Source: Strix aluco
Taxonomy: Eukaryota; Chordata; Aves; Strigiformes; Strigidae
Direction: 5' to 3'
Length of the DNA: 64,000 bases
NCBI RefSeq assembly: GCF_031877795.1
Contig: NC_133935.1
Location: 46,957,330 to 47,021,329 of the forward strand
The notes under the pieces are model-generated. The model was given only the letters and a program-made list of their open reading frames with translations, had not been told where the DNA came from and did no database searches. Of the stretch, positions 1 through 13,766 are shown one piece after another (position 1 is the stretch's first letter; each line of letters opens with the position of its first letter). The translations under genes and the position numbers were made by a program.

Positions 1-690
1 AAAGTCTAAATGGGAAATTTGTCAAAATTGGTGATTTAATCTTTCTTATTGGTTCTTTTTTAATAAATTCCCTCTCAGTAGACATCCAGTTCAATATTTT
101 CCAAACAGCTTTACAATTTGTAATGTTTATCCACTTTTAAAAGTGTTCTTTGGCAAAAACACCCTTAAAAGCTATGAGGAACCAAGTGTAGAATTTGCTT
201 ATATAAATGCTTGCATGAAAACATCAAAGAACTTCACTCATACCCATTATCTTCATTCACTATAGTTACATATGTAATTCAACAATCTAGAAAGCAGCTG
301 AACTTTGTGCAGGAGAGAGGAAAACAGTAAACCAGTGGTAAGATTCAATAAAATATAGAAAAGTAACCTTTATAATGAAACAGAAACTCCTGTCCTTCTG
401 ATGAAGGTTGCATTTGACTGCATACCAGTCAAATGAAAAACCTGAATACCTTGAATTTGAGTTGGGTTTTTCTGGCTTTTCTTTTCAGATAGCTAGTTTG
501 TCAAACCAGGTCCTATGATGGGATGTGATACGATGTTATTCCAGTATATAATTGAGGTAAACAACAGGGTTTTTTTGAGTTTGGGATTTTTTTATCTTTG
601 CAAGGATGTATTGCCATAGTACAGTTTTGTTTCTGTATGTAGTGACATGTCTTTTCCTTGCCAATGTGTTGGTGTGATTATTTTAACTGT
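1..690. other. AT-rich unique sequence, no gene seen
   Basis: No open frame of convincing length and no recognisable repeat. It ends at the target duplication AACAT (691-695) of the solo LTR that follows. Confidence 0.6.
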
Positions 691-695
691 AACAT

Positions 696-1539
696 TGAAG
701 TGCTAAGGCTTGGACAACAGGCCCAAGCCAGAGTTGACCTATAGATGAATCCTGTATATTTTATAACTGATAATCATTGTGCTAGTAGGTATTGTACTAA
801 GTAATAACAACCCACTTATGCTGGTGTAAAAAGTGCTGAAGCATTGAAATACTGCAGCCTGAACAACAGGTCCCAAGCTGAAGCTGTTAACTTAGCATGT
901 AGTCATTAATAAAATATGTAAACTCGCTAGTGAAAGACAAAATATAATCAGTAGAGGGGAGAGAATGTATTCAACTTTCCTTTTGCAGCCTTGTTCAAGG
1001 CTAAGAACCAAAGTATTTGGCCTTGTTAGAAACTCCCTTGGTTCCCCCTGCCCTGAGCCCTGGCCAGGCTTCAGGTGGAATCCAACAGGAGAATGAAACC
1101 AGAAATTTTCCACTCAAAACAAAGGTGCCAGCTGTTCTGGTTTGTCAATCTCTGGTATATAAGGCTGGACCCATTTACAGTGACTTTGGATGCCTCACCT
1201 ACGGATGGACGCACCGCGTAGGATTTCCCACTTGCCAGGACAGGCTCTCCAAATCCTCGCTGTAACCGGGGCTCCCCAGCGGCTGCGGATCTGGATGATG
1301 ATGATAATATATGCAAGTGGTGATGTATTTCTCTTAATTACTATTCTCTCTCGTGTAGTAATGATTTGATGCATTACCCTGTATTCCCTTGTTTGTTGCT
1401 TTAAGTGCACTATTCTGCCTTTTCTTACTACATGTTTTCTGTATTACGCTGTTACATTACTTGGTTATCATCAGTAAAATACGCCTACTCTTTTCACTCT
1501 GGTGTCCGAGTTTAATTGGTATCCTTAATCAGCAAAACA
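696..1539 (+). mobile_element. Solo LTR of an endogenous retrovirus (family A, copy 1)
   Basis: An 844-bp block beginning TGAAGTGC and ending AGCAAAACA, so it has TG...CA ends. It is flanked by a perfect 5-bp direct repeat AACAT (691-695 and 1540-1544), as expected after integration and LTR-LTR recombination. Its reverse complement recurs at 39847-40693 with the same two ends, which fixes the boundaries independently. It carries a TATA box (TATATAAG, 1156-1163), so the sense strand is +. No primer-binding site or internal retroviral sequence adjoins it. A 5-bp duplication is typical of ERVL-like elements, but no internal region is present to classify it. Short open frames inside it, such as 1071-1316 on the minus strand, are shadows of the LTR and not genes. 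Confidence 0.88.
1156..1163 (+). promoter_or_regulatory. TATA box of solo LTR copy 1
   Basis: TATATAAG followed by GGCTGGACCC. The same TATATAAGGCTGGACCC block is present in copy 2 at 40 kb, so the core promoter is preserved in both copies. Transcription would start roughly 25-30 bp downstream; this is inferred from position only. Confidence 0.6.
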
Positions 1540-4500
1540 AACATATATCCAGCCCCACAATATTGCTCAGTGATTGATCTTCTGAAGTAAAGCGGGTCTA
1601 GTCCCACCTCCTGTCCATGTACCTCTTCCATGAGTCATTTGTGAAGCTATGTATTATACAGGTCACTTATTAAATTGCCCCAAGCCTGAAAATAAGAAGA
1701 ATGATTTAAAAGTAAGGGATAGCATACTTCATTGAAAAAGTTGTCCAAAGGGTTGCAGGGAACATGAGTTATCATATATCTCAGAGGATATTTCTGGTCA
1801 TTCTCCTGTTTATGTTTCCAGCTGCTTCCACTTCTGCCCAGTACTGTCCTTTGGTATCACCCTGACCGAGGTGCAAATACTCAGCCAAGCATAGGTGAGT
1901 GTCTGCTCCATAATATCAACTACCTGGGTCACTCTGCCTCTTGAACCTTTGTTCTTCAGTCTAGTCATGGGAAGCCTGTGTAAATTGTCATCTGTCAAAC
2001 AAATCAGAAGAGCTATTGCTTTCATAAATCAAGGCAACCTGGGGGTTACATCAGAAGGTGATTAGACTGGACTTCTGCCAGAGATTCCAAGAAGTGGGTG
2101 CGCACAGAGAATTTTACATGGGTTGTTTTCACATGAGAGCACCAGAAGAGGGAGCTGAGGGCAGAAAACTTCATGAACTATAAAGTTATAAAAAGGATGG
2201 ATCTTAAGGTAACTCTAGCTGAATTTGTTCTGTTCTGAATGCTAACAAGAGCACAGGATTGTCTTGATGTGAAATATCTGGTGTCTAAACTGGCTCTGCT
2301 TAAGAATGATTGTGTCTCTGCAGCACCAAGACAGATAGAGTGGGGCCCTGTAGACAAAGAGGAAGAAAGGAAAGGAAAATGAAGGAAAGTAATGTTACCT
2401 AATTTTATTATGAAATCCCTTCTTTTACAATTATCTGCTTTTAATAGATCTTTTTGACATTTCCAAATCCATCCAAGTCTAGAGGCTGCTAAAGTGTGTG
2501 ATTTACTATATGTAATGTTATAAAATAAACTCCCACTGGCAGAAGAATTTTTTTCAGCTAGCAAAAGAGATTGAGTATTCAAGTACAAGAAAATTATACA
2601 AGTTATTGCCCATACATAGCTCTAACGCTCTTCTCTGGTTTTGGAGCTCATGTACAAACCTGCCTAACAAGGAAATTAGGTATTTTGTTTTTCTCCAAGT
2701 CCATCCTGTCACTGGAGTGGCCTGATGTGGGGCAAAGTAGTGTTTTGTTGTTCATGATATTTTCCTGAATGGTGAACTGTGCTGAAATCAGTCAAATACC
2801 CATTGGAGGTCAAAGCAACATTTCACAAATACAGTATATTTACAGAATATATTTACAGAATATATTCCAAAAACTAGCAGTCTTTTAAAGTATTTTGACT
2901 AGTATTTCTCCTGATTTTAGAGTCTCAAAATGAGGGTATTTAGTGTTTTACCACACACTATCTTTAATACTTTCCTCTTCTTCCTTCCCACAAAATGTAA
3001 CACATTATGAGGACAGGAGGAGAGACACCAAAATGGAAAACAATGCTTCTAATTAAGCTTTCCAAATGGACTGTGTTGATGGGTGTACCAGAATTCTGCA
3101 TACAGACTACAGGCTATGTTCCAGGAAATTATAACCCATGATAATCTCATTGTTTTAGAGCAGATGGAGAAAGTGGCAAATTTTCTCATACAGCACTATT
3201 TCTGCTCATTTCTGCAGAGAGTTTTAAAGTTCTTCTGCTTTCTGAGTACCATAGATAGGTTGTCTGGCTGATATCACACAAAAGTCAGGGAGGATAATAC
3301 CATGATGAAGCTGGCAGATCTGTCATTGGAAACCAGCCAAAACTTGTGTTTTTGCTGCGTCCCCGATCTTCTTGCTGGAGTCAGCATTGTGTTCTTACTG
3401 ATTTTTCACCTTCCTGGCTCACTGCAATAAACTTTAAGCCTGAATCAAACTTTCACAGAAAACAGGAGGACTGATTCTCTGTTATATTTCTATCTATATA
3501 GTCATTTATATGTGAGCATATATTTAACACAGCTGATCAGATATGGTAATGTGTTACACCTTATTTGTACTCTCTTTGCAAAGATGTAAAGATGAATAGA
3601 GAATATACAGGGCAACGGAAAAGGAGATACAAAGGAAAGTAGAAATAGAAAAAAAAATGGTCATTGAGGGCAAATTCTGGTCCAATGCTCATTTATATCT
3701 ATCTTCTGTAATGGGATAAATGAGTGCACATAGCTGTGGGCAAAAATTGTGCAATTGCTAAAAATAATACAGCTCACATGTTCTAGATATACTCTATAAT
3801 AAAAGAGATACTTGTGTTTCTGAACACATTGCTGATATTTCTACATCTGACTTCATCACTTAGAGGACAGAATGGGACAGTTATGATGATCTGGTAAGAA
3901 AATAAAGGATATGGTCAACTGACATCAGTTTGTCATTTTCTCCCTCAAACTGAATATATATCACAAAAAAGTAAGAGGAGCAGGTGTTATAGTAAGAAGG
4001 CATTGGCTTTTATGGTAGCCTTTAACCTCTCAATATGAAAGAAAGTATCTTCAGTGTACCTAAACAAAATCAGCCCGTGTCTCAGTACCAGAGAAGGGGC
4101 AACATCTGGCCTGGCTCTAGTCTTAATATATGATAGCACAATTTTAATTCCAGTGAATTTCATTATTTGTCTAATTTTATATTTTTATTTAAGAAACAAG
4201 AAAATAGTCTGTTTCTAGTAGGAGTACTAAAAACTCAGACATGTATTTGAGATGTGCATCTAAAACAGTCTCTTCTGATCTTTTATCCAGATAATAAATA
4301 ATTTCCCTGTTCTTTTTCGTGTAAGAGAAAAAAATTTTTAGTTAAATTTTTTGTAATTGATGCTTTCCATTTTTATCTTCTAAACAAATTATTTTATTTT
4401 CCTGTATGCCACAAAGGTAAAGATAAGGAAAACTCAGTAACCAGTAGAGATCTAGCCAGTTGTTTTTCAGAGATTGTTTCAATGGTTGAGCAGCAGGATG

Positions 4501-5523
4501 CAGATGGGCTGATGTGCTCACTTGCTAAGGGTATCTTTGATTTATCTGTGGTTACTGAGTATTTAAGTTCTGGATTCAAATAATTATTTTTGGCTTCTAC
4601 AAAAAAGAAAAACACCAAATTTCAAAGCAGTACTATTATGTTACTATTATGTGAAGATTAAAATATTCAAATACTAGGAAATGTATGGAACCAGTCAATC
4701 TTTCTCTGCAATTTCTAATAGAAGGCAACAGTTATTAGGACCCTGGCCTGTAGATAGGTAATCTGAGGATACACTGAGCAAGGGTGAAATCCAACCCTAG
4801 TTCCACTGATTTTAGCAGAGACGAGATATCCCCTGATCTTCCAAAGCATTAAGCACATATCATATACCCTGTAAATCTGAGCCTTCATGACTCCTCTTTT
4901 ACATCCCAAAATAGAAGCATCACAGATTGTTAGTCAAAAGGAGAACCATTTGGATAAGACAAGAAACTCATATGTTTCATATTAGAAAGAGCAGGTGTCC
5001 TTATTCTCTTTCTCTGAACTACATCAAAACTTTCGGTAGAAATTATCAAAAAGGTCAGCAGGTTCATATGTAGAAAACCATGCATAAGCAAAAGTGTTTG
5101 GACAGGGAAACTACAAGAACAATTGCCATTTTCAAAAGCAGATACATATAGAAATCTATTAAAAACTATTCAAAGTGAGGATTCTGGACCCAAAGCTTCA
5201 TTCCTGTAGTGATTTTGTCAATGACATATAGATCACCCTTCTCTTGCTAATCACATCCTTGCAATATTTCTAAATGTGGGCTTTTGGTGGATTTTTTTCT
5301 GCTAGAAGGTTGTCAGAAAAATTGGTTATCTATGCCAACACCATGGATTTTGTGATTGTTATATCTCTTCCAAATTCGCTTACCAGCGCAAAAAAATATG
5401 CCCTACATTTTCGTCTTAAACGTATGCAGATTTGTATCTGGCTGAATTTACAGATTTCATCCTGTCTGCACATAATTTATACTACTGAAAATGTGTATGA
5501 GTTCTTCTGTTATGCTATGCAGT

Positions 5524-5558
<35 letters not shown>

Positions 5559-5560
5559 GT
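5524..5560. repeat. (TG)n(TA)n microsatellite
   Basis: Four TG units run into about thirteen TA units. This is a pure alternating pyrimidine-purine tract, likely length-polymorphic. Confidence 0.95.
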
Positions 5561-8500
5561 GCTCAGGTAGACCTGTACAGTAAAGCAGTAAAACATACTT
5601 CCTGCACAGTTACTGCACAAAGGTTTCACACAAATAGAACTCCTGTTGGATAAAATACCAGTTTCATTCAGGCAGGGACTGTCTCAGAATGAACAATGAC
5701 CAGAGGACAGTGACATTCTTAGAAATGCTTAGTAAAAATTCCAAGCTAAATCTTATAATTGTTTCTTACTACAAATGGCAACAATTATTGAAAGAAAATT
5801 ACTCAGAGGGTGTCATGATGAACATTTGTCCTTCCCCAAACTGCTCTCCAAATGACTGCCATAGTCCAAGTTGTTTCCAAAGGAATTGCACTTCAGCCTA
5901 TAATGGTTGCAGATGCATTTCAGACAAATTTAAAGACCTAGATCTCAAGTTCTTTCTAAACTTTAAGACATCCTAGTGTTCCAAAAAGCAGTGATTCATT
6001 TGGCTTCATCTTATTGAACAGAAGTATTAATAATTTAATTTGAAAAAAAGGAATTATTTTCATCAATATTGTGCTTGCTTCTGTTCTATGTGAATTACAG
6101 TCTGTAGGTATCGAGTAACCAAGAACCAGCTATGTAGGTTGCATCATTTATGCCAGAGATGTCTTCAGGGCAGAATTACGTTGCCAGAGTTTTCTTAAAG
6201 ACATTACTCATGGGGATTATGCTGACATTCAAAAGGCATCTTTTCCACAAGGATAGTAAGCACAATAAAGAGATGCTGAACTCTGAAGACTTGATGTTCT
6301 CTTCTTGTAAATCACATTGAACTCTTCTGCAGCATGCTAGTTTTAGCTAGCCACAGATCCAAACATTTCTCACAGTTAAGAAAAGATAATTATCCCTATG
6401 ACACAAGTTAATGACTGCTAGGTAATAATCTTTTTCCCATTCAGTTTCTTTAGTGAAAAGCACTACTGCTATTGAAAACAACTATCCTTTTTTAAAGTTA
6501 AAGAGAAAACAAGAACCCAGTAAAACAGAAATCCTTTTCTCATTTCTATCCTCTCCTCTTGCAAGAAATAAAAGTGAGGCTAGGACACAGCAGAACTACC
6601 AGTCTCTCTCTACCAAACCTGCTTATAATTCACTATATAACAGGTCTTTGTCTAGCTGGAATTTTCATGTAGAGAGGAAAATCGTGTTAGCAATTCCAGG
6701 ATGATTAAAAATAAAAGGTTGCTGGTCTAAGCATTTGAAGCAAAGGAAAAAACAGCAGATAATTTGCAAAACTGAAACAATTTTGCCTTATAATATTTTC
6801 AGCATGAATATCATGTAACTTACACACTTGAGTGTAATGGTACTTGTCCAGGTGTCCAAAATTAGACTTGCACTTATACTCTCCATGATTGTTATTAGTC
6901 CACATATAATGGTTATTTTTACATCAACAATTACCACTGTTTACTGCTTCATCTCCAAGAAGTGATGACAGACCAGGAACAGTGACTGCTGTCTTCCAGG
7001 TAGAATGCAACCTTTTCAGCCTGCTTTTTTTGCAAAAGCAGCAAAGGCAGGAAGGGAAATGCCATGCAGAAAATGACAGAAGCAGCATACAGGGCTCAGT
7101 TACTCTTGGTTCTAACAACCTCCTCTCAACCACTTCATATTAGTACATGCTGTGCTCTTCAAAGCAAAAATATACTATGTTACCTGAGAGAGTTATATGT
7201 GCAACAGCAGGTAGTAAAGGACTTGAAATATCTTAGGTATAGGTGCTGTTTGAAACAACAGCAAAGCCCCAGTGTATATTATACACTGTTACTATCAATC
7301 AGCTACTTAAGGCACTGAAAATTTAACATATAGTAGTGGTATGAAGAAAGAGTATCTAAATACAGCACAAAATGTCTTAATCCCTAAAGAATACTCTAGA
7401 TAGGCTAGGGGGTAGTGTACCAGTTTGTAAAACTTCCCCCAGGTTTTTTCTTTTGATGGAATGGGGGACAGAAAGAGTTGTGTTAGGAGGAAAAGACCCT
7501 ACAAGGCTACAGAAATCAATAAGCTCTTGAGAGCTGAGGAGAATAAATATTTGTGTGTATGTGGGAATAGGAAGTAGGGGGGAATTCTTGTTTTGATAAA
7601 AAGTGTTTAAATTGTTTTAAGGCAAAAGCAGTACGAAAAAATATTTGCCTTCCACTTAAAATAATTCCTTTGTGAATTCTTCCTCAGCCAAATGGTAATA
7701 ACAACATTAAATGAAGTAGGATTTTTCTTCTTCCATGAAGCAATGTTTTAGAGCAATTGCCTCCAGAGTCTGCCATGGGGCCCAGTTCTGCCATCATTGC
7801 TCTGAGGCTGCTCTCATTACCATTATAATAACAGTCACAATTGTTTCATCTTTCCTCAGATGTTTGGTTAGGTGGTTTTTGTGGCACATTTTGTGTATGT
7901 GCAAAACTTTCAGCCAAGGGGACTCAAACATCTACAGTTAAAGTCAGTGACAACTTTGCAAGAAGAAAAGGCAAAACATTTTGACTAATATTTGACAAAA
8001 AGACAAGGAGTAACTTATTTTATAACAATATTCCCAGATAAAGCCTCCTTTTCAATGATACTTAGGACCAAATGTTCATTTTTTCATCTCAAGTGAAAAT
8101 GAAAGCACCCAGCTGTGGTAATTTATGACAAAACAAGAGAAAAGCACTAGTCCATGGATTTATAGCTTCTTGTTCACCTCTTTTGGTAATTTTATGAACA
8201 TATTTAAAATACTCTCAACGAGAGCTGCAGATGTCCATCATATCCCAGCCGTAGACAGCTCCATTTATCTTTGTGTGGGACCGCATGCAGTATTCCACCA
8301 CCATACTGAATGGACATCTTGGGGAGATGGCACATCCTTCAGCCCTTTACAAAACAGAATTTGTAAAAGCCCCAAAAGTCTGATGTAATGAAGAAAGAGC
8401 TTGACCTGAAAGACTGGGAATACCAAGGAGACACTGTCAACAGCAGGAAATGTTTTACTGTACGTAGAGTCTTCTGTAATGTGGTATTGTGAAAATCATC

Positions 8501-10971
8501 TTGGACATCCAAAATCACACATAAACATGATGAGGAACAACTTGATACCTTACACACTTTGTGCTTCTGGATACCATACCATATTAAATAGCTGAAGAAG
8601 AATGCTGAAATACTGCCATTTTTCTCCTTTATTTTCCTCTTTTAAGTAGAAAGGTTATATTTAATGTGAAATAGACTACCTTTAAGATGATATGATAATG
8701 TGTAATACAGTCATTTGTAAAATATAATTCATTGTTTTACCCAGAGCTTTATTTTGTCACTGAATAAGAAGGCTGAACTTTAAATCAGCTCATTCAAATC
8801 AAGAGTCACCTACTGGTTTTCTGATCAATAGGAGACAGAAATACTTTTGTACCTTTTAGTCTGAGTTTGGTACCATAAAAATGGGCACAAATAAATTGCT
8901 GTTAAATCTCTTAAGATTTTGCAAAACTTGATGTAGTTGTTTTCATTTCTAATACTCATGATAGACTAAATCGTCACTTAGCAGATTTGTAACCTTCTGT
9001 GCTAAATAGTAATGCCTTCTGCCTACAATATTCAATTTGAAAATGTTTGCACCAGTAGGACCACTTACAGCTTTATTCTCTGGCTTGCGTTCATTGCAAT
9101 TAAACCACCGAATAGAGCAAATACATTTCAAGATCTAGTATCTCTATTGCCACAAAACACAGAGATAAAAGTATTTGGCAGTTTCCTCCACAAAGTCTAG
9201 CTCACACACACTTTATTGTTACTTCAGCCGATCGGTTTCCAAAGTTAAATGCTGAGTACAGAGTTAAAAAGTTGTAAGGAGGGTATATGCCTCCATATAT
9301 GGAATGCAAAGTTATTTTCATTTTGATTATTTATTTGCACATACTATTTTTAACTAAACATTTGAACCAGTAAAAGTACTGTATTGCATGCTTAATAAAT
9401 GAATTGCTCTAATGTTTTAAAAATACTTTTTTCATCATCAAAACACTTTCTTTAACATTGTTACAGGAATACAGCATAGTGTGAAATAGTATACTAATAT
9501 TTTGTGTATATAGCATGTTTATGTACTATTATATTTTAGGTACAGTGTGAGTGTAGTTTATAAATAAATGTGTATATAAAAATACAAAATAAAATTGGAA
9601 TGGTCATAATAAGCTATATAATATTGTTCATTAACTAATAGATTCTATAGAGTTGCTGGCTTGATACACTGGACTTCATGGCCTCTGTATTGCGATCAAC
9701 TTTTAACAGTGATATTTATTTAGGATTTGAATTGTTGCAACCGAAGGTGAGAGACAGACATCTAAGATATTTAACCTAAGTCTTGAGTCTGGCATGCACG
9801 TTGTAGTTAACGTAAAGAGACAGCAGTGTCTTCTTATAGGATGGCTTTCTGGAAGTATCTGAGGTATTTGGGATGAACTGCTCTGTGGAGCATAAGATTT
9901 CTAAGAAAAAAAAATCTTCTAAGATTTTACATGTTTGACTGCATAAATGAGAATATACCTATCATAGTCATCATAGCAAATTGACACATGAACTACAATT
10001 TGCTTAGAAATTTTCACTATTTATTGTTCTGACCTGCTCTAGACTCCTGAAAATTACTTGAAAGAAGAGTAAAAAATTACGAGACACTAATGGAGTTGGG
10101 TTCCACTACTGCAATTTTAAGGTCTGTGAATCTAAAAGCAAGTTGGTAACTTTAAAGCAGAACTCAAAATGTCCCAAAATGGAAAGGGGAGACTTGAGTC
10201 CTAAACCACAGATCCCTACCATTGCAGGTAGTTGTGTAATAGCTGACTACCTCAGAAAGTCCACAGAATGTGATAGAAATCACTGGTCACAAAATGTTTT
10301 CCAAGATCCAAGTTCACTAACTTCAGACTCCTGCAAAAAGATCAAAATCTGCAACCATTGTCTAATGTAGGAAAGTATAATTTGGATTCAAAGGCATGTT
10401 CAACCACCATCCTATATCCTAGGTCTCTGCTATAGCACGGGATGTTTTAAATAGAATTCCCAGATGATCACTGAATACAAAGCATGTCCTACACTAGGGA
10501 AGAAAAATAATCCCGGTTCTCCCTTCTTAATATATCTCCACTATTCCATTTTAACACATTTTTTTTTCCATTTGGTGTAGTCATGACCTCATGAACAGGC
10601 CGTGTACACATCAGACAGTTGAGAAAAGGTAGTGTGCATAGAAGAATAAGTTTCCTCTATTTCCTGCCCTCAGCTGTAGCCTCTCTTGTGTTTCCCAGGA
10701 AAGCAAAGCGTAACCAACAATGCTGAAGGGCAAAGTGGCACTCCAGAAGGATCTTGCTCGTCCACAGAGGCGACCATCAGAAGCTCTGAAACATGAAACT
10801 CTTACGAGCACAAAAAGACAACCAATTAATTTTCTCTCAGATTACCTTAGAGATACCAACACATCAGATGCCTCTAGTTTCATGTCAGAAATTGAATTTG
10901 CTGAATCCAATGCATATATTTAGGTATACCACTTAGTTGCATACTTTTTTCCCATAAACTTACTAACGGGG

Positions 10972-10990
10972 AAAAAAAAAAAAAAAAAAA
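10972..10990. repeat. Poly-A tract (19 A)
   Basis: An uninterrupted run of 19 A followed by GAAAAATGAG. No retrocopy body is recognisable upstream. Confidence 0.9.
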
Positions 10991-11261
10991 GAAAAATGAG
11001 AAATTACTTCTTGCCACTACTAGCTTTTCAAAATTTTACTCTCTGGAAATTTAGGAGGCATATTCAACCTTTTGGTCAAAGTTAATTCTCAACTAATATG
11101 TAACCATTTATTCTTCTACAACATTAAGTTTAATTTCAATAATTATTTTGTTTCCCTGATACTTGCCCCAAATTTGAAGAGTCATCATATAATTTCTTAC
11201 TCTTAATTTGGTCAAACTGGTCTGAATAAACCAACCTCTTAATATTTCTTCACAATGCAGT

Positions 11262-12210
11262 TATTTCAGTGTTCTGAACATTTTACTAGCTTCTTTTAGA
11301 ATCTGTTACATATTACTCTGGTACGTTGGAGCACAGTGCTCTAGATGACATTTTACCAATGTCTTGTAGAATGATCATTCCCACCTCTGACCTTAAAAGT
11401 ATTTCACCTACTTAATCCTTGAAGTTCATGAGACTTTTCAAAGGGTGTTTTGTACTGATGGTCCATAGCTGTTATATGATCAGTCAAAGGAGGTATGTCG
11501 CTTTCCCCCTCCTTTATTTCTAGATAGTTAATTTCTATTTTGGAATAGAAGTGCTTCCACTATGAGATTTTTGCACTTTGTGCCATTAATTTTCTAACCC
11601 TTCAGTTGGAAAGGACATTTCACCCTTCTTGTACAACATTCTGGTCCTGCTTGTCACTTTCAAGGACTCCCAAATCAAAAAGTCATACTCACGTGTATGA
11701 GTTCATATCCTGAAGTTACTAATGAATGTATGAAATAAGACAATCCCAGAACCATCTTCTGAGGGATATTATTCCTGATAATTGTCTTTTGTCATAACCT
11801 ATTATAGACTCCTTATCTAGTTTCTCATACAATTCCTAATTCTTTTATTAATCCCTGTAATTTCCACATTAAATAATAATTTCATATAGAACATTATAGT
11901 AAAATAATTACTTAAATCGAGGCAGATGAAGCCCACTGAATTAATTCCACCTAAGAAATTAGTCATTTTAGCAGAAAAGACATTAGTCAGACACAATTCA
12001 CCTTTGATAACCAATGTTGCAATTTATCCCACTTTACCACTTCCCAGTTACCTCCATCCTTGATTGTTCTTTGTTTCAAAATGTGTTCTAAGACTTTGCA
12101 GAGTATTGGAGTCAACCTGATAGACCCTTTATTGTTTAGATCACTTTTTTTCCCCTTTTTCGGCAGTATTGTTTTCTGTTTTCCAGTCATTAGGTACTAT
12201 CCCCCAAATA
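11262..12210 (-). mobile_element. Ancient CR1-superfamily LINE relic with RT remnant
   Basis: Decayed LINE in minus orientation. The minus-strand frame at 11987-12190 reads KGKKSDLNN..GSIRLTPIL, followed by CKVLEHILKQ. This matches the RT block that follows the KKGRKDDLGNYRPVSLT segment of the younger CR1 at 59.0 kb in this window. The next frame (11817-12014) contains GELCLTNVFS and then FICLDLSNYF, the decayed equivalents of RSFLTNLISF and VVYLDFSKAF in that CR1, with the catalytic aspartate position kept but neighbours changed. Downstream, 11300-11700 resembles the following ORF2 region at DNA level (GGAGCACAGTGCTC...CAATGTCTTGTAG). Many stops and frameshifts show great age. The subfamily (CR1 versus L3-like) and the exact ends are uncertain. 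Confidence 0.72.
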
Positions 12211-12775
12211 ATACAGATTAATTTAAGATTTTATATGCTAAAATACTTCATACATTTAAAAGATACAATAGAAGGCAGAGAGCTAAATATTTTCTGAGCT
12301 TGTATTTTGCTAAATTCTAAATGGCACATTTACAGAACAATGGTTGCTCCTAAATTGTACATCAATATGCAAGGGGCTTTGCCTAAGGTTTATCTTGTAT
12401 TCTGTTATTTGAAACATAACATCTCAAGCTAAATTTAGTTATGATTAAGTCAACACCACCACTGCAATAATCCTGGAAGAGTATGAGACTATGGTACCAC
12501 TGGTGTAAGTCTTACACTGAGCTTCAATCATTTCCTTTTAAGTCATATTTTCCTATGCTGAAGTCAAAATATTTTTCTAAAGGAACTCTTATTTTTGACT
12601 AAAAGACCAGAATTAGAAAATATTTCCATCAACAAACTTACATTTCCAAAAAGACATATTGTAGGGTTTTTTCCCACCAAGAAAAATTTGTACTTAAAAA
12701 ATATTTAGTTTTGCATAAAATAGTTTTTTATAGAAAAGAGAATAGCTAAAATAAAAAGTACATTTTCACCATATC

Positions 12776-12866
12776 ACTGGTTTTGGGTTTTGTTTGGTTT
12801 TGTTTTGTTTTGGTTTGGTTTGGTTTGGTTGGTTTTGTTTTGTTTTGTTTTGTTTTGTTTTGTTAT
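12776..12866. repeat. (TTTTG)n / (GGTTT)n simple repeat
   Basis: About 90 bp made of TTTTG and TTTGG units on the + strand. A 61-codon Lys/Asn/Thr-rich frame on the minus strand is an artefact of this repeat. Confidence 0.92.
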
Positions 12867-13747
12867 AGACTGTGTTACTTGTTGATTAGCCAAGAAAAAT
12901 TTAAGGGTTTGAGGAAAAAATATTCCCCAGTAAGAGCAAGTGAAGAAAATTTGTAACAAAAACTTTTACATTTTTGACACAGAAAAGCCCTCAGAAAATC
13001 AGTAAGTAATGCAGGAGGTTTTTGCTACATTATAGAATTGCTCCTTCCAATATAAAGAAATCATTTATTAAATTGTTGTTGCTGTTCAGGTAGATAAATT
13101 AAAATTCATTTTCTACTCCCCATGTCTGTTGTAGGAAAACAGAATCTTGTAAGGAGACAGAGTCAGTACTTGCTCCTCTTTATCATTAGTTATTATTTGC
13201 AGCAAACACTGGAAGACACCAAATACGCAATATGCTGGCTAATTGTTACTTAGTGGGGACACATAGCTAACTATATCAACTAAAATATTAACTTCACATT
13301 AAATGACCATCTATATTGCATTAAAAATTTGTAAGTTTCCATGTCTGAGAACAGGCAATGAAGAAATTGCACATTTAAAGGAGACTGCAGTGTTTTGTTA
13401 AATGTGATGCCAACCAATAGCATTTCATAAGCAAAAAGCTCTTTATGGCTTTATTTCCATCTGGGAGTCACGGCACAGCACAAACCCATAATATACATGA
13501 CTAAATTATCTCTTTCCAGGCAGCCTGTTATATCACAGCTGTCTCCTGATTTGGGGTCCTGTCTTACAGTGAGCACAAGATGTGACTATTTTAAATATGT
13601 TCCATAATCATGGCAAAGCCTTGGATTTACATCTCTTTCACCCTACAAGATATAACTGCTTCATTTTTGTAAGAACAACACCAGATTTTCTATCCATTCT
13701 CCCCAAAAGGTTTTGGGGTTTGTTTTTGGGGTTTTTTTTAGTTTGCC

Positions 13748-13766
13748 TTTTTTTTTTTTTTTTTTT
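13748..13766. repeat. Poly-T tract (19 T)
   Basis: An uninterrupted T run inside a T/G-rich patch (13710-13766). Confidence 0.9.

Larger units (their letters stand above)
1545..11259. other. Long AT-rich stretch without a recognisable gene
   Basis: Only scattered frames of 60-136 codons on both strands. None has recognisable domains, codon bias or neighbouring splice structure. It contains a TG/TA microsatellite and a poly-A tract, listed separately. A small tandem duplication of TATATTTACAGAA lies near 2835-2865. No LINE or LTR was recognised, although very old repeats could be missed by eye. Confidence 0.55.

Noticed and set aside
1017..1316. Paired frames near 1.0-1.3 kb that recur as protein-like text at 40.07-40.25 kb, considered as a conserved small gene
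   Set aside because: The recurrence is explained by two copies of the same solo LTR; the shared frame lies in the R/U5 part.
2178..2588. 136-codon open frame on the minus strand
   Set aside because: No recognisable domain or biased composition, and no splice context; such lengths are expected by chance in 64 kb read in six frames.
4775..4830. GGTGAAATCCAACCCTAGTTC-type text resembling an old dispersed amniote repeat
   Set aside because: Similarity is brief and from memory, with no definable ends.
5689..5976. 95-codon frame with a cysteine-rich middle (CPSPNCSPNDC...), considered as a small secreted protein or exon
   Set aside because: No signal peptide, no recognisable cysteine framework, and no convincing splice sites at the edges of the Cys cluster.
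12776..12866. Regular repeat considered as a CRISPR-like or telomeric array
   Set aside because: Unit is 5-6 bp without spacers; a simple TTTTG repeat. No CRISPR array exists in the window.
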